In this document: positions 10,758-23,400 of the stretch, one piece after another
Position numbering within the stretch: position 1 is the first letter of the stretch
How the letters are laid out: each line of letters begins with the position of its first letter
Assembly (NCBI GenBank): GCA_963669155.1
Contig: OZ022596.1
Coordinates: forward strand, 6,205,582 to 6,269,581
DNA length: 64,000 nt
DNA from: Arbacia lixula
Taxonomy: Eukaryota; Echinodermata; Echinoidea; Arbacioida; Arbaciidae
Reading direction: 5' to 3'
Made by a program: the position numbers and the translations under genes
The notes under the pieces: generated by a model
Database searches by the model: none
The model's input: the letters and a program-made list of their open reading frames with translations, nothing else
Told to the model about the DNA's origin: nothing

Positions 10758-11618
10758 TGCAGCTCAGCTTTCTTATTCTTGCGCGCCCATACATTTACAA
10801 TAGTTCACGCTATAAGCCTACGTCTTAACTCTATTATATGTGCCACATGTGCGTTTTCCATACTCTGGGCAGTGATGTGTTATGGAAGCATGGACCTATC
10901 ATGGATGGACTGCGCTCGGATAGACTTCCTTTGATCTATGATGACCACCGCCTCATAAAAATTCAAGACATTCAGGTGTTTTAAACAATACGCTGTATTT
11001 CTAATGAGGCAGTGCCTTCCTCTGAATAACAAAAGAAAATCTGTTTTGAGAAATATGTCAACCGTTCAGCCTTCGCTGGGAGTTCATAGCTGATCTTATT
11101 ACACACACTGGGAATTAGTTTGGAGGTGAGCGAAGGGAAATTTTGATAAAATTGTAGAAAGAATTTGGTCCGTAACGTTTTCGGACATCTCCGGACACGA
11201 AATCGACGTTGTTTCCATGGAAGGTGAAACACTCAATAAACGATTTACAAGATATTTGTAAGAAAATATGATTGCCCAATGTGCGATATTGAGGCATTTT
11301 TCTGACATGTTTTCTACCGTATTCTTGATTTATCACAAAAACGACGCAACAATATAATCTGAAATTCACAGATTCGTATCATTATAAGATGTACTACTAC
11401 TGCACATGTACTTCAGTACATGAAGTGGTTCTGAAATCTTCTGCGCATGCAGATTGTATATTCCTCTAAATGCATCCAAAATTTGTCTTGCATATTTGGC
11501 GGCGGTCATCACTGGATCAAAGAACCAAACGCGTAAAATATTCTATTGTGGTATCAATGATCGCGACTGGTGTATGAATAAATTACTCTTCGTTCCGACT
11601 CCAGTTCTAACACCTTCC
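10758..11618. other. Stretch without recognised feature
   Basis: No supported gene or shared repeat. Confidence 0.3.
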
Positions 11619-12285
11619 TGATGGAAGGATATGAAACAACTTTCCTTCTTTGAACCCATGCATGGCACCGCGGAAAAAAATGTATTCTCATCATGTGCTT
11701 TTCAGGTGTTTTGACAATAACGAAAAGGATTGCGTAGCAACGGTTTCTCAGATAGAACAAACGAAATATAGAGTCTTATTTCGTTTGTCCAGTTCTGTTG
11801 GACAAAAATAAACAAAAATAAACATTTTTTAACCGTCAGTTGCACGCAAATGCACGCAAACTCTGTTAATGAAAATAAACAGCTTAAAATATAATTTTGA
11901 TGATGATTGAATCCCACATTTGCGGAAATTGCGGAAAGTGAAGAAATTTGTTAATTGTGTAAGTAAGAATATTATCTTATATCTCCGTTTGTGCATCATT
12001 CAACAATTATTTACAAGAAAACCGAGTACAGGATCTTAAATTGAGTTGCCCGTAACTTTCTTGAAAATTGCACAGAAATTTGAAACATAGCTTCCAGAGA
12101 CAAAACAGTGAATTAAAGATATTGCTTTCCAAGTTGACAGCACCTAAATGTCGGTGCCGCGCATGGGACATTAAAGCATTGTAGTGATTGTGGAATGCTT
12201 TTGGCATTCATTAGCACGCTTTAGTATCCATACAGATGTTTGAATATATAATGCTCGAGTTGTTTCTCCTTCCTAACACATCCCT
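11619..12285 (+). mobile_element. R3 hAT-like MITE (~670 bp)
   Basis: Matches the other R3 copies from GGAAGGATATGAAACAAC to CTCCTTCCTAACACATCCCT. The left terminal CAGGGATGTGTTA is degraded. No transposase. Confidence 0.8.
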
Positions 12286-13290
12286 GCTCTGGGTAATCTG
12301 GTACAGTGCCAGTCATTGGTGCTGTACAAGTAGGTTGCACAATCGCTCATCCTAGCTGTTTCTCTCCAACTTCTCTTCTCAACCTAGCTTCAATTTATTC
12401 CTCTTCTACCCTCTGTGATCTCATCCCCCCTTTCTTCCTCTTTCTTCTCAAACAGTTGTGCAATACATATTTTAACAGTTATGACTGCTTGTCAATGTAT
12501 TATTCATGCAATTGTTTACTGTATTCATGTTTGTAACTTTATGCCCGAAAACAAATTTTGTGTATTTTTTTACATGACAAAAAATTATCTTGAATCTTGA
12601 ATCCATAATGCATACACACGAATTCCATAGAGCAGTGCATCACTCACATCGCCATTAGAACTAAAATAGGGTTAGGGTCAGGGTAGGGTAGTGTGTAGTG
12701 AGATTAATATGTGATTTTAGAGCAGTTGTGGCTTCGAAAATCGCAAAAACTAAACTGTTTGATCGCGCACCGCTTCTCAGCTATGCCACACGGGTTTCCA
12801 ATGACTTTTCAATGTGCGCGCACACACTCAAAAGCAAAGCTTATACCACCCTGGCGTACAAAGAGCTGGGCAGCGCTTTAAGGTCATTGTTCCAAAGTAC
12901 ATACGCGTGTCCGAAGAAGGACGAAGTTCCCCGTTATATTCGTCTGTACGCATACGTCCAAAAACTATGGACATCTGACGCGGCAGTCACCTGACGCGGT
13001 GACACTAGTCCACTGCCTGGACTCTATTGTTTTGTATTCACTTACCGCGCACGGGTTACTCGCGCGTACGCGTACGTACGTAGGAAAATCTCCACCTCCC
13101 AATTTGGTGGTAGGTGGGCGGACGGATCACTGGGATTTGCGCGTTCATTAGGGATAGCGCCTTCAACGGGGGTAGCGCGTAAGTGTATTTCTTGCCAGTA
13201 CTGCAGTGCGCTACGGAGGGGGAAAAACAACCACAAAAGACCAGTATCTGGTCTACGGTGACACCGGCGTACACGTACATGATAGAGCCT
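12286..13290. other. Stretch without recognised feature
   Basis: Contains a 98-codon ORF at 12698-12994 (+) with no recognised domain, and a CG-rich patch near 13045-13085 (CGCGCGTACGCGTACGTACG). No convincing gene. Confidence 0.3.
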
Positions 13291-13294
13291 TAAA

Positions 13295-13395
13295 TCACCA
13301 CCACCACCACCAACACAGGTTCTTTCTAGTTCAGTGACACCAACACCACCACCACCACCACCACCACCACCACCACCAACAACAACAACAACTGT
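13295..13395. repeat. (CCA)n/(ACA)n trinucleotide repeat
   Basis: CAC/CCA triplets at about 13298-13315 and 13340-13377, then CAA triplets. Overlapping poly-Gly ORFs are repeat translations. Confidence 0.85.
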
Positions 13396-13598
13396 CAAAG
13401 CAAACGATTCGTGCTTATGGGAGATTGTGCGTACCGATGGACTTTCTGCTTGCATGGCTTATGCCCGGATCATTAATCAGTTGGACTTTCTTCTTCTCTG
13501 AGGACCGAACCCCACAGGGAGGATAAGATGAAACGAGAAGGAAGGTAAGCTAAAACCCCATTTGGCTTGAAACGACAACTATTCATGCCAATAGACCT

Positions 13599-13708
13599 GG
13601 GACCATATTCATGAAACCTTACTAAGCCTAGTTAGTTACTAAAGTTCATCGAATTGCATGCATTGTTGCAACCAACTAGGCTAGTAAGCTTTCATGAATA
13701 TGGCCCCG
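13599..13708. mobile_element. R8 palindromic MITE
   Basis: Same inverted ends as 5589-5698 (CCATATTCATGAAACCTTAC). About 110 bp. Confidence 0.8.
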
Positions 13709-13774
13709 GTTTTATAATGTTGTCAAATTTTTGGAACTATGAATTAAGATTTTGCACCTCGGTGACTCAGACAC

Positions 13775-13904
13775 AGACAAGGTCACAACGAACAAAAAAA
13801 CAACTTTCAAGGAGCTACTTGATGACGATGATTTCTTCAATGCTATTTCAGGGATGGTGTCAGAAGCCATTGATACAAAAATTGAGGACCTGAGTGTAGC
13901 GTAA
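13775..13904 (+). pseudogene. Possible LINE ORF1 fragment
   Basis: One plus frame reads TTFKELLDDDDFFNAIS then VSEAIDTKIEDL before a stop at about 13902. The acidic, helix-prone pattern resembles ORF1 N-termini of non-LTR elements, but this is short and a weak call. Confidence 0.25.
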
Positions 13905-14704
13905 ACTACATACGTGGCTACCATACGGGGTTCACTGTTCAAACACGCTAAAATGACGACACGGTATAAACAACTTTGAAGTCCTTTCTGTTTATTAATG
14001 TCAATTGTCTCTAACTATAATCTCGGCTTGATATCACAATCGATAGCAATTAACATTCGTCGAAATTCCACTGTGCGTCTAAACTGTGTGTCAACTCTAC
14101 ATATACTGTGCGCCACCTCAGTTTGTGTAACTGTGCGATTTACTGTAAACAAATAAACAACAGTGTGCTAAATGCTGAACTTGCTATATAGAGAAGTGTA
14201 ACAATGTAAGTAAAAATGCTTGTCGCTAATTACGTGTAAAATTCTAATCTTATGTCTCCAATCATCACGTACTAAGATGACATATACTTCATTCTAATAT
14301 CAACTGATACTATGTTATCGTAAGGCATAGCTTGTCATAATTATATTCTTTGGAATATGTGTCTGAATGCACATTGACTGCATACTTCATAGATCTCAAT
14401 AACCTGATATTTGAATCCTACTAATGAATAAACATTAACAGAGAAATGATATTCATGGACGACATTTCCTGCCTGACTACTGAACGATATCATATCACAC
14501 CAAAATAATGTGTTATAAACCTTGGGCATATTAGCGTTATCTAACGCTCTGAATAAATATTCATCACAAACCTCTGTTATCTCAGTATTAAACTTTATCT
14601 AAGCACAAAAAAAAGTAGATTGTACGAGTACAGCTTACTGATTTCTAGACCAAATCTACACAATCTTCATTATGCTTAATAACGGGCTTAACATATTGGA
14701 GGTG
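13905..14704. other. Stretch without recognised feature
   Basis: AT-rich, no coding signal seen. Confidence 0.3.
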
Positions 14705-14955
14705 TGATTTATTTCAAATTTTCATCAAAATGAGACTTTATTGCGCAAACGAATGTGAAATTCGTTTTTATTGGATAATTGTTCATAAATTAGTGGAAAC
14801 TTATTTTTCTAATTTAGTAACCCTTTATGGCGGGTTATGGCGTCCACATGGAATCAAGACAGGGATTCAATTTCAATGGATGGAATGCATTCTTAGTCTT
14901 TTAGTTGTTGCTAGTCGACAAACTTCAGACAAATTTTGGGGTTACCCTTAGTGAC
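14705..14955 (+). mobile_element. R5 element, partial copy
   Basis: Contains the R5 blocks GTGAAATTCGTTTTTATTGG and TTTCTAATTTAGTAACCCTT, then the other terminal block (CAATGGATGGAATGCATTC). The TTCACGCCG centre is missing. It ends about 90 bp upstream of the sulfotransferase start codon. Confidence 0.65.
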
Positions 14956-15044
14956 GGCTTATTCTAACGACGTGCATAACATTTGCATAATGGTCTATTC
15001 CTCGACATTCTCCTATCCCTAGATATGGCTATGGATGGCAAGAC

Positions 15045-15231
15045 ATGGTGAGGCTTTCTGCTGTCTTTGTCATCGTGTTACTTGTCTATGGGGTTATCAT
15101 GAAACGGCTGGACCCTGGATGGGTGGAAGAACTCGAGGCAACCGGGGTGGAGAGCTCGGGGAAAAACGAGGTAGAGAGCCTCCAAATTGGTGGGTCGGCT
15201 CTTCGCGACCTTCGCAACCCGCTACCACTCA
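15045..15231 (+). CDS. Sulfotransferase exon 1: signal anchor and stem
   Basis: Codes residues 1-62 plus one base. Hydrophobic LSAVFVIVLLVYGVI is followed by K and R, as in a Golgi signal anchor. Donor GTAAGA at 15232. Another ATG at 15035 is in a different frame. Confidence 0.8.
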
Positions 15232-17370
15232 GTAAGACATCTATAGAGTACCGAGTTGTGACGTCATATGTGCATGTTGTCAGGGAAACTGGTTCTAAAC
15301 TATTTGGCTAGAGCAAGGAGCGGTGATCACAGCGGGTATTAGGAGTGCCTGCATAAGACCAAGAGAATAGTACCATTCTCATTGGGCTTAAAAAATCTCG
15401 AAGTTAGAAAAATCGAGTAGTTAGGGTTAAAGTTGCCTCGCAAGCGGACCAAAAGCCAAATGGTCCTAATGTCCCGGTCCCCTAACTTCTCGATTTTTCT
15501 AACTTCTAGACTTTTCTAAGCCCAATGAAAATGGCACTAATGTCGGACCAGTAAAATATCTCACTTGAGGGATGTTGTTTAGAACCTGAGACCCGCGTAA
15601 CAGTGGATATGACGTCACCACTTTTGAACTGTACGGCATTTAACCTTCTCTCAGTACTAAGTTATGAGACATCCCATCTCACTTCATGAGGTTTTTCTTG
15701 CCAGAATCAATTATATGATTGATACACAAAACAGTTTTTGTACCGACGTGTCAAAAAGAAAAATATCTTAAATACTCAAATAATTTTTGCAAGAATATTT
15801 ATTGAATTGTCGCAAACTCCTCTTTCAAACAAGCTCTTTATTGTTGGTTAAGATGCACTAAATTTAGTTAATTCGTGCGTGCTGTTAATTGTAAAAAGTG
15901 AAAATTGTGTTGGTTTATGATAATACCCCGTAGCATGGATTAAGGAAGGATATGACTTAATCTTATTTCTTTGAACCCATACTTGACACTGCCGAAAAGG
16001 TATATGTTCTCAGCACGTGCTTTCCAGGTGTTTTAGCAATTACGAACATGATTGTGTAGCAGCTACTCTACATAGAAAACAAAAGAAATGTCAATTCTCG
16101 TTTTGATTGTCAAATTCTGTTAGATGGCGTCACTACATTTGTGAGCAAAACAATCTTATCAAAAACAAAGATAATTAGGCCTTTCAAGTCAGGGATGTGT
16201 TAGGAAGGAGAAACAACTCGAGCACAATAGATTCATACATCTGTATGGATACCAAAGCGTGCTAATGCATTTCCAAAGCATTCCACAATCACTACAATGC
16301 TTTGATGTCCCATGCGCAGCACCGACATTTAGCTGTTTTCAACGTGGAAAGAAATAAATTTATTTCCCTGTTTTGTCTCTCTTATCACATTTTTGTTGCA
16401 ATTTTCAAGAAAGTTAAGGCAACACCACTAAAGATCCTGTACTCGCTTTTCTTCTAGATAATTGTTGAATGGTGCAAACGGAAATATAAAATAATATTCT
16501 TATTTACACAATTAACATTTTTTTCAACTTTCCGGAATTTTCCTGAAATGTGGGATTCAATCATTATCAAAATTATATCTTAAGCGGTGTATTTTCATTA
16601 ACATAGCTTGTGCGCATTTGTGTGCAGCTCAGATATTTTACTAGAAAAAAAACAACTGTTTATGTTTGTTCACCGATATCTCTTTTCCTCACAAAAGTAT
16701 TGATGCAATCCAATAGAACTGGACAAGCGAAATAAAACTCTACATTTCTCTTGTTTTCGCTGCGAAACCGTTGCTACACAATCCTGGTCGTTATTGTTAA
16801 AACACCTGAAAAGTACGTGCTGAGACCATATAGTTTTTTCGGTGGTGCCACGCATGGGTTCAAAGAAAGAAAGCTGTTTCATATCCTTCCATAACACATC
16901 CCTATTTCAATTAAGATATAACAGCTGCACGCAAATGCAGGCAAGCCTTGTAAATAACACTACACAGCTTAAGATATAATTTGATAATGATTAAATCCCA
17001 CAATCCAAGAAAATTCCGGAAAGTGAAGTCAATTGAAGAAAGCCGACAACCCGATCGTTAAATTGCAAAATACTATGATAAGAAACACAGCTTCAAGAGA
17101 CAAAATTTGGAATTAAATATATTTCTTTCCAAGTTGCCATCGGCTATATATGTCGGTGCTGAGCATGAGACATCAAAACATTTTAGTGATTGTGGAATGC
17201 TTTTGAAAAACAGATGTTTGAATATGTTATGCTCGAGTTGTTTCTTATTTCTAACACCTCCTTGCTTGTAGTTAAATGAGAAGTTCATCCTAAAATTATT
17301 TTGAAGTTTTGATTTTGTGACGTCACGTGCGAGGTGCTCTACCATATGTTGTGTACAAAATAAGTCGATA

Positions 17371-17402
<32 letters not shown>

Positions 17403-20400
17403 GGAATGATTTTTTTTTTCGTACAGGTATGTGTGTAAAAATGTACCAAATGGCCAAGTAAAATCATACGTATCTTTATGAGAAAATGCACATTTTCGAA
17501 AAAAAATTGTACATAACATATGGGAGAGCACCTCGCATGTGACGTCACAAAATCAAAACTTTAAAATCAAATGCCATTTTCATTTTACTGATTTCCGTCA
17601 AACCTTTACTCATATGTTTCTTTCATTTGTCTCTTTTTATTGAAACCAAAAATATTTCAGGGTGAACTTTCCCCTGTGTGTATGTGTACGTTGTACGTGT
17701 GCGTTAGTCTGTGAGTTTGAACAATACATCAATAAATACAATTGGAAAGGCGCTCTTAATATTTATGTTGCATTTTACACCACAGCATCTTCGAAAAGAT
17801 CCACCAAGGATATACCCACCCAGCTGTACAATATGGCCAAACCGGTACGCTAAATAATCCATTTCTACATTTGATTCTTTTTGCACCTCGCCTTTTTTTT
17901 TATTTTCCATGATTAGTCTCCTATTCGGTGTCAATTTAATTTGCTGACTTTTTTTGAAAAAGCAAGTGGGTTTTGTGATAATTCATCTATTGCTATACTT
18001 GAAATAATCTTGTAAATATTTAATGAGTTTTCATTTTTGGACAAGTTTGGATCTAAAAATGTATGTGTATCAGATAATTTATTCAGAACACAATATGCTC
18101 TGTATGTATCGCATCTGTCAATCCAATGGCAACTGCTATCACATATAACAAAGGAAGAAATCTTACAAATGATGAAGACTAAGAAACAGTTACTGAATAC
18201 GATTTTCAAATAGTGCTGTTGGAAGGAATGTTTGATGGATGGATGGATGGAGGACGAGGATGTCCACATACTCGGTGGATGGATGGTATTAAGGAGTGGA
18301 TGAGGCTGAGTTACGGAGAATGCGTCAGAAGGGCGCATGAGCGGGAAATGTAGCGGTTCATGGTAGCCGATTTCACTATCATCATTGCAATTGGAAAGAT
18401 TCCAAACATGTGATCAAAATACAATAAACAGTCAAGTTTACTTCGTAATACGAAGTATGTTCTCTGATCGCTATTTTCAGAACTATTTCAGAATACTAAC
18501 CCAACAGTCACTATGGGCCACCTTACAACTCGTGGTTAACTTCTCATCATCATTTGAGCAACATGCATGTACCATTATTGTAATGTATATTATACCATGA
18601 TTATGTGTAGCATGTCAAGCCCTTTAATAACATTATTGGTTATATATCACTAGAATTTCAAGACATATTTAAAAAAGATTACAGTAAAATCATATATGTA
18701 TTCTGAAGGACCTACGTATTACGTTATTACCGTGTATAGAGTATCAAAGTGTGACATGATTTTAGCATAATTGTCAAGATAATTGCGGTTAAGCTTTGCG
18801 ATTAGAGCAAGCAATGGTGATCACGTCGGGGACTTGAATTGTTAGTGCCCGACACTAGCCCGCTAGACAATATCGGACCGGTAGAATTCTTACTGGAGTG
18901 ATTTTGTTTATAACCAGGTGTCTTGACACTATGCTCACATGACGACACCACTTCGGTACTCTCTTTCACATTGCGCTACCCTTCATTAATTTCTTTCTAT
19001 TTCAAAAGGACATATTACCAATATTCCATAGGTTATATATTCATATCTCATGATGTCTCATGTCTTATCTGGCAATATTACATTCAATTCAATAATTATT
19101 TCCCACAACGTGGCTTATGCGCCTCTCCATAAGGTTTCAGATAAGTTGCATGAGCAATTCTTGCTGGTATACGTACCTTCCTTTTAAAGGGACCTGTCAA
19201 CCTGATGATCACAACATATAACCCGTGATTAAGATGTATCTCTGAAAGATTTTTTTTACTGAAAGCAGTTGCTAGTTGGTTTATGCGTGTGATCACAGTG
19301 ATCATTCTTGTCTTCTAAATTCATTATCTGATACTCACAAAAAATTAGCCCCACATTTGTCCAAACATGAAATTCTAAATAAATATCCAAAGGAATTCAA
19401 ACACTAACAAAAATACACAAATTGGCACAAAACCTATCTAACGATTTCGACCTCCTTTCGCTTTCACGCTGTGTACGTATCCGATTCGTTCGAGTTGTAC
19501 AGTTCTAACGTATTTCTAATGATTTTACAAAAACATGAGATAAGAACAGCTAAGTTTATTGCATCATTATGCTTTATTCACCTCTCCTAAAGGTATTTAA
19601 TAAGTTACCTGAGCGATTCTTGCCGGAGTATAAGAGCTCGTGTTGGATGTTCCAGGAGGGCGGTGCAAGCCCCGTGCTTCGATGCCTTCCCTACTTTTAT
19701 ATCATAGGCATGCCTAAATGTGGAACAACGACATTGTGGGACGACATCGTCCAGCATCCGCATATCCATGACGACGTGCCAAAAGAGGTTCACTGGTGGA
19801 CTCGGAAAAGATTCTGTGAGTTATGACACATTTCTTTTCTTTCATAGACTTAATTTCAAGGATTGTTGTTTTCGCTCTGCCAGTAACATATCGGTAATCA
19901 TAAATATTGATATAAACATACATACGTGTACATATATCGTTGCAGTTAAAATTGATAAAGCATATTTATCTATCACATAACAAAGAATTTGATATTAAGT
20001 TTTATGTATAAGTGCAACAATCTAATTAACATCGATATGACAAATTGTAATTGATTCACATCAAATTGTAAGTTGCCAAATATGTGTAGTATGAGGGCGG
20101 AGACCGGGTGCCCGAAAATTCACATAATTTTTGTTAGCAAGTTTAACTTTGACTGCCGTAACGTTGATGTCACACGGCGCATGGCATGTGGGGACATGTT
20201 GGGAAGCAGACAGGATTAAGTTTATAACAAGTTAATCAAATGCAATTTTTCCTATTTTTAATCCCAAAACGTTGAACAATCACGTCATCTTACATATTTT
20301 TTTCATGTTCGATCGTGCCTAAGCCTGAGTCGATTCGATTTGTAAACCGGGCCTCGATCGAAGAGCTATTGAGCCCCGGGGCCATTTTCTAAAAACCATT

Positions 20401-23400
20401 AGTGCTATTTGGGGGCTATGTGCATGGTTATATAAGTACATCTAGAATCAAATGTCTATTATCGGTTTGGTATTGTAAAGTATTTATAATGTACAAACAC
20501 GTTTTTTTCTTGTTAATAAAAAAAATTATATCATAGATCATGACAAACTTTCAACGAAAAGCACATTATTCAAAAGTATACGGCATGACTAATTTAGCAT
20601 AATGATAATGAATAGTTGTACAACGTTATACATCGTCATAATAGAGGAGAGAATGGCGGGAAGAAAAGTAGGAATAGGGTTCGTTGAAGAAGTTCACTAA
20701 TGGGCCGAAAGATCCAGTGAGTTTATTACAGACCTGGATCCCGTTGCATAAAACTTACCATTAATGGTAACGTTGTCATCAATGGTAATAGGGCTCAACA
20801 GCAAATCAAAAACAAGGTTTCCATGGTAGTTACCATTAATGGCAAAGTTACCGTCAATGGTAAGTTTTATGCAACAGGGCCCTGCTTTTTTCCATATAAA
20901 TATTCATTCAATAATTTACAAGGGGCATGGTAGGTAATTCGGTTGGGTCATATCATAGTGGATTTGTTGCGAATGTGTGTCGGTGGCGCGTGGAGCGAGG
21001 TTGCAAGATAGCTTTGATTTACCCAGTGCTAAAACCAGGGATGTGTTATATGGAAGGATATGAAACAACTTTCTTTCTTTGAGCCCATGCGTGGCACTGC
21101 CGAAAAATAATGTGGTCTCGCATGTGCTTTCCACGTGTTTTAACAACAGCGAACATGATTGCCTAGCAACGGTTTCTCAGAGAGAACAAAAGAAATGTAG
21201 AGTCTTGTTTCGCTGATCCACTTCTGTTGAATTGCATCAATACTTTTGTCAGGAAAAGAGATCAGCGAACAAATATATATTTTTTTTTAGTAAAATATCT
21301 CAGCTGCAAGCAAATTCACGCAAACTCTGTAAATGAAAATAAACAGCTTAAGATATAACTTTGATAATGATTGAATCCGACATATCCGGAAATCTCCGGA
21401 AAGTGACGAAATTTGTTAATTATGTACATGTAAGTAAGAATATTATCTTATATCTCTGTTTGTGCATCATTCGACAATCATTTAGAAGAAAAACGAATAC
21501 AGGATCTTTAGTGGTGCTGCCCTTAACTTTCTCAAAAATTACAAAAAAAATGTTATAAGAAACACAGCTTCGAGAAACAAAAAGGGAATTACAGATATTG
21601 CTTTCCAAGTTGACGGCAGCAAAATGCCGGTGCCGCGCATGAGACCTCAAAGCATTACATTCACTAACACGCTTTAGTATCCATAAATATGTTTGAATAT
21701 ATTATGCTCGAGTTGACCCTCCTTCCTAACACATCCTACAATTTTCTTGTCTGTAAGGGGTGGGGTTACTGTGGGCTGAGGAGTTTGATATAATTTTGTT
21801 TGTGATTTTGTTCAGGGGTTATTGTATATATGTGTGTATTCGTGCCTTTAAATGTGTTTTTTTTTTGTGTATGATAATGTGCTTTATATTTTTGTATTGT
21901 ATTGTGCTTTTTAACGAGGCGAATAAGATATCAATAATAATAATAATTCTCGAATCAAACAATACATGTTGTTTCTTATGTTCTCTTACGTCCAGTACCA
22001 ATGAAAAAGACGTTCGGTTGGTATTTAGATGGACGGTCTGGTACGATGGTAAAAAAGATGAAAAACCACCCTGAGCTTAAGAGTCAACTTATACTGGGTA
22101 AGCTTCGTCGAATGTGCCCTTTTCGTAATGTATTCACAACGTTATCTCTCACTGCGAAGTAACACGTTCTTCATTCACCAGTATTCCGGAACCTACTCCT
22201 CTGAATCTATTAGTTGTTGTTACTTGGACAAACCTCGGACAAGCTTTAGGTTTACCACTGGTAAAGTATTTTAGACAGATAGATGGATACCCAACGCATA
22301 TCTGTTATGCTCGAAAAATCTCCTGCGGTATTTACCCATAGAGCAAACTCCATTTTTTTTTTTTTTTTTTGAGGGGGGGGGGGGGGGGCACCGTACATGA
22401 ACTGTTGTAAGACAATTGTTGGGTAATGCTCGTGTATCTATATTCCAGTAAGCGCCAGCTGGGCTAGGGAACCGTAACATGCATGATTAAAGACTTCTGT
22501 TAAGTTGTAAGAGTGGACGAAATGATTTCAGGAGGTGGAGTAGTAAATCGACTTTCATCAAATGAAATATGAATTCATTTGCATGATGACATGCAAACTA
22601 ATTTGTACATTTTATTGTTGATCAGGTGATGCCACTGTTTCACATATGTGGGACAACCATAATTTGAAGCAGAAGTCTGCTTGGGGAAAGAAAGGCCCGG
22701 ACTACGTCATCGCTGATGTCATACACGCGGTGCAACCAGATGCGAAGATCATCGTATCACTACGAGAACCAGTATCAAGGTCAGCCGAGATAAATTCAAA
22801 CCGACGCTAGCCTGGCCTCTGTGCTGTTAGGCATGGTTAAACCAAATCAAACAATGAAGACGTCTGGTTGAAGCAGATTAACCACGATCTATTCTGCCCT
22901 AATCTCACAAAAGGAACCAACAAACAAAAGAAACTTTTCATGTAAATGAGAAAATGTGTCTGTCACTTGCATTGGCATCAATGCAACACCACATCATGTT
23001 AGATTAAATATCTCGCAGCAAGATGAATATTTCTTGTCCAGATTTTTCCTGTATGTAGGGAATACTGGGTACAATCTAAGAATATCAATAACCCAGATTT
23101 GACTGATTTGTCACTTGCTTCCTTTGGTCAGAGTAGGACAGTATTCTTCTCCTGTGCACCAAAGAGGGAAATTATAAAGCGACTAGTCTTAGAATACTAC
23201 ATTCAGATATTTTCAGTGTGGATCAGAAGTGTCAAATAGCCTGGAATTCATAACAGGTTAAACAAATTGTTGATTATTCCCCTTTTCCGCCGAATGTTTT
23301 TGGGCGTTGAAGCGACCACAACGTTGGATCTATTTCTTAGCGGTCTTTCGCTGCATTACATACAAATCAACTGTCGGGAAACAGCACAAGATGATTACTT

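Noticed and set aside
12660-12695. Telomere-like GGGTTAGGGT words
   Set aside because: Only a few degenerate units, internal and not tandem.
13042-13455. 137-codon poly-Gly ORF on the minus strand
   Set aside because: It is carried by the CCA triplet repeat; no domain outside it.
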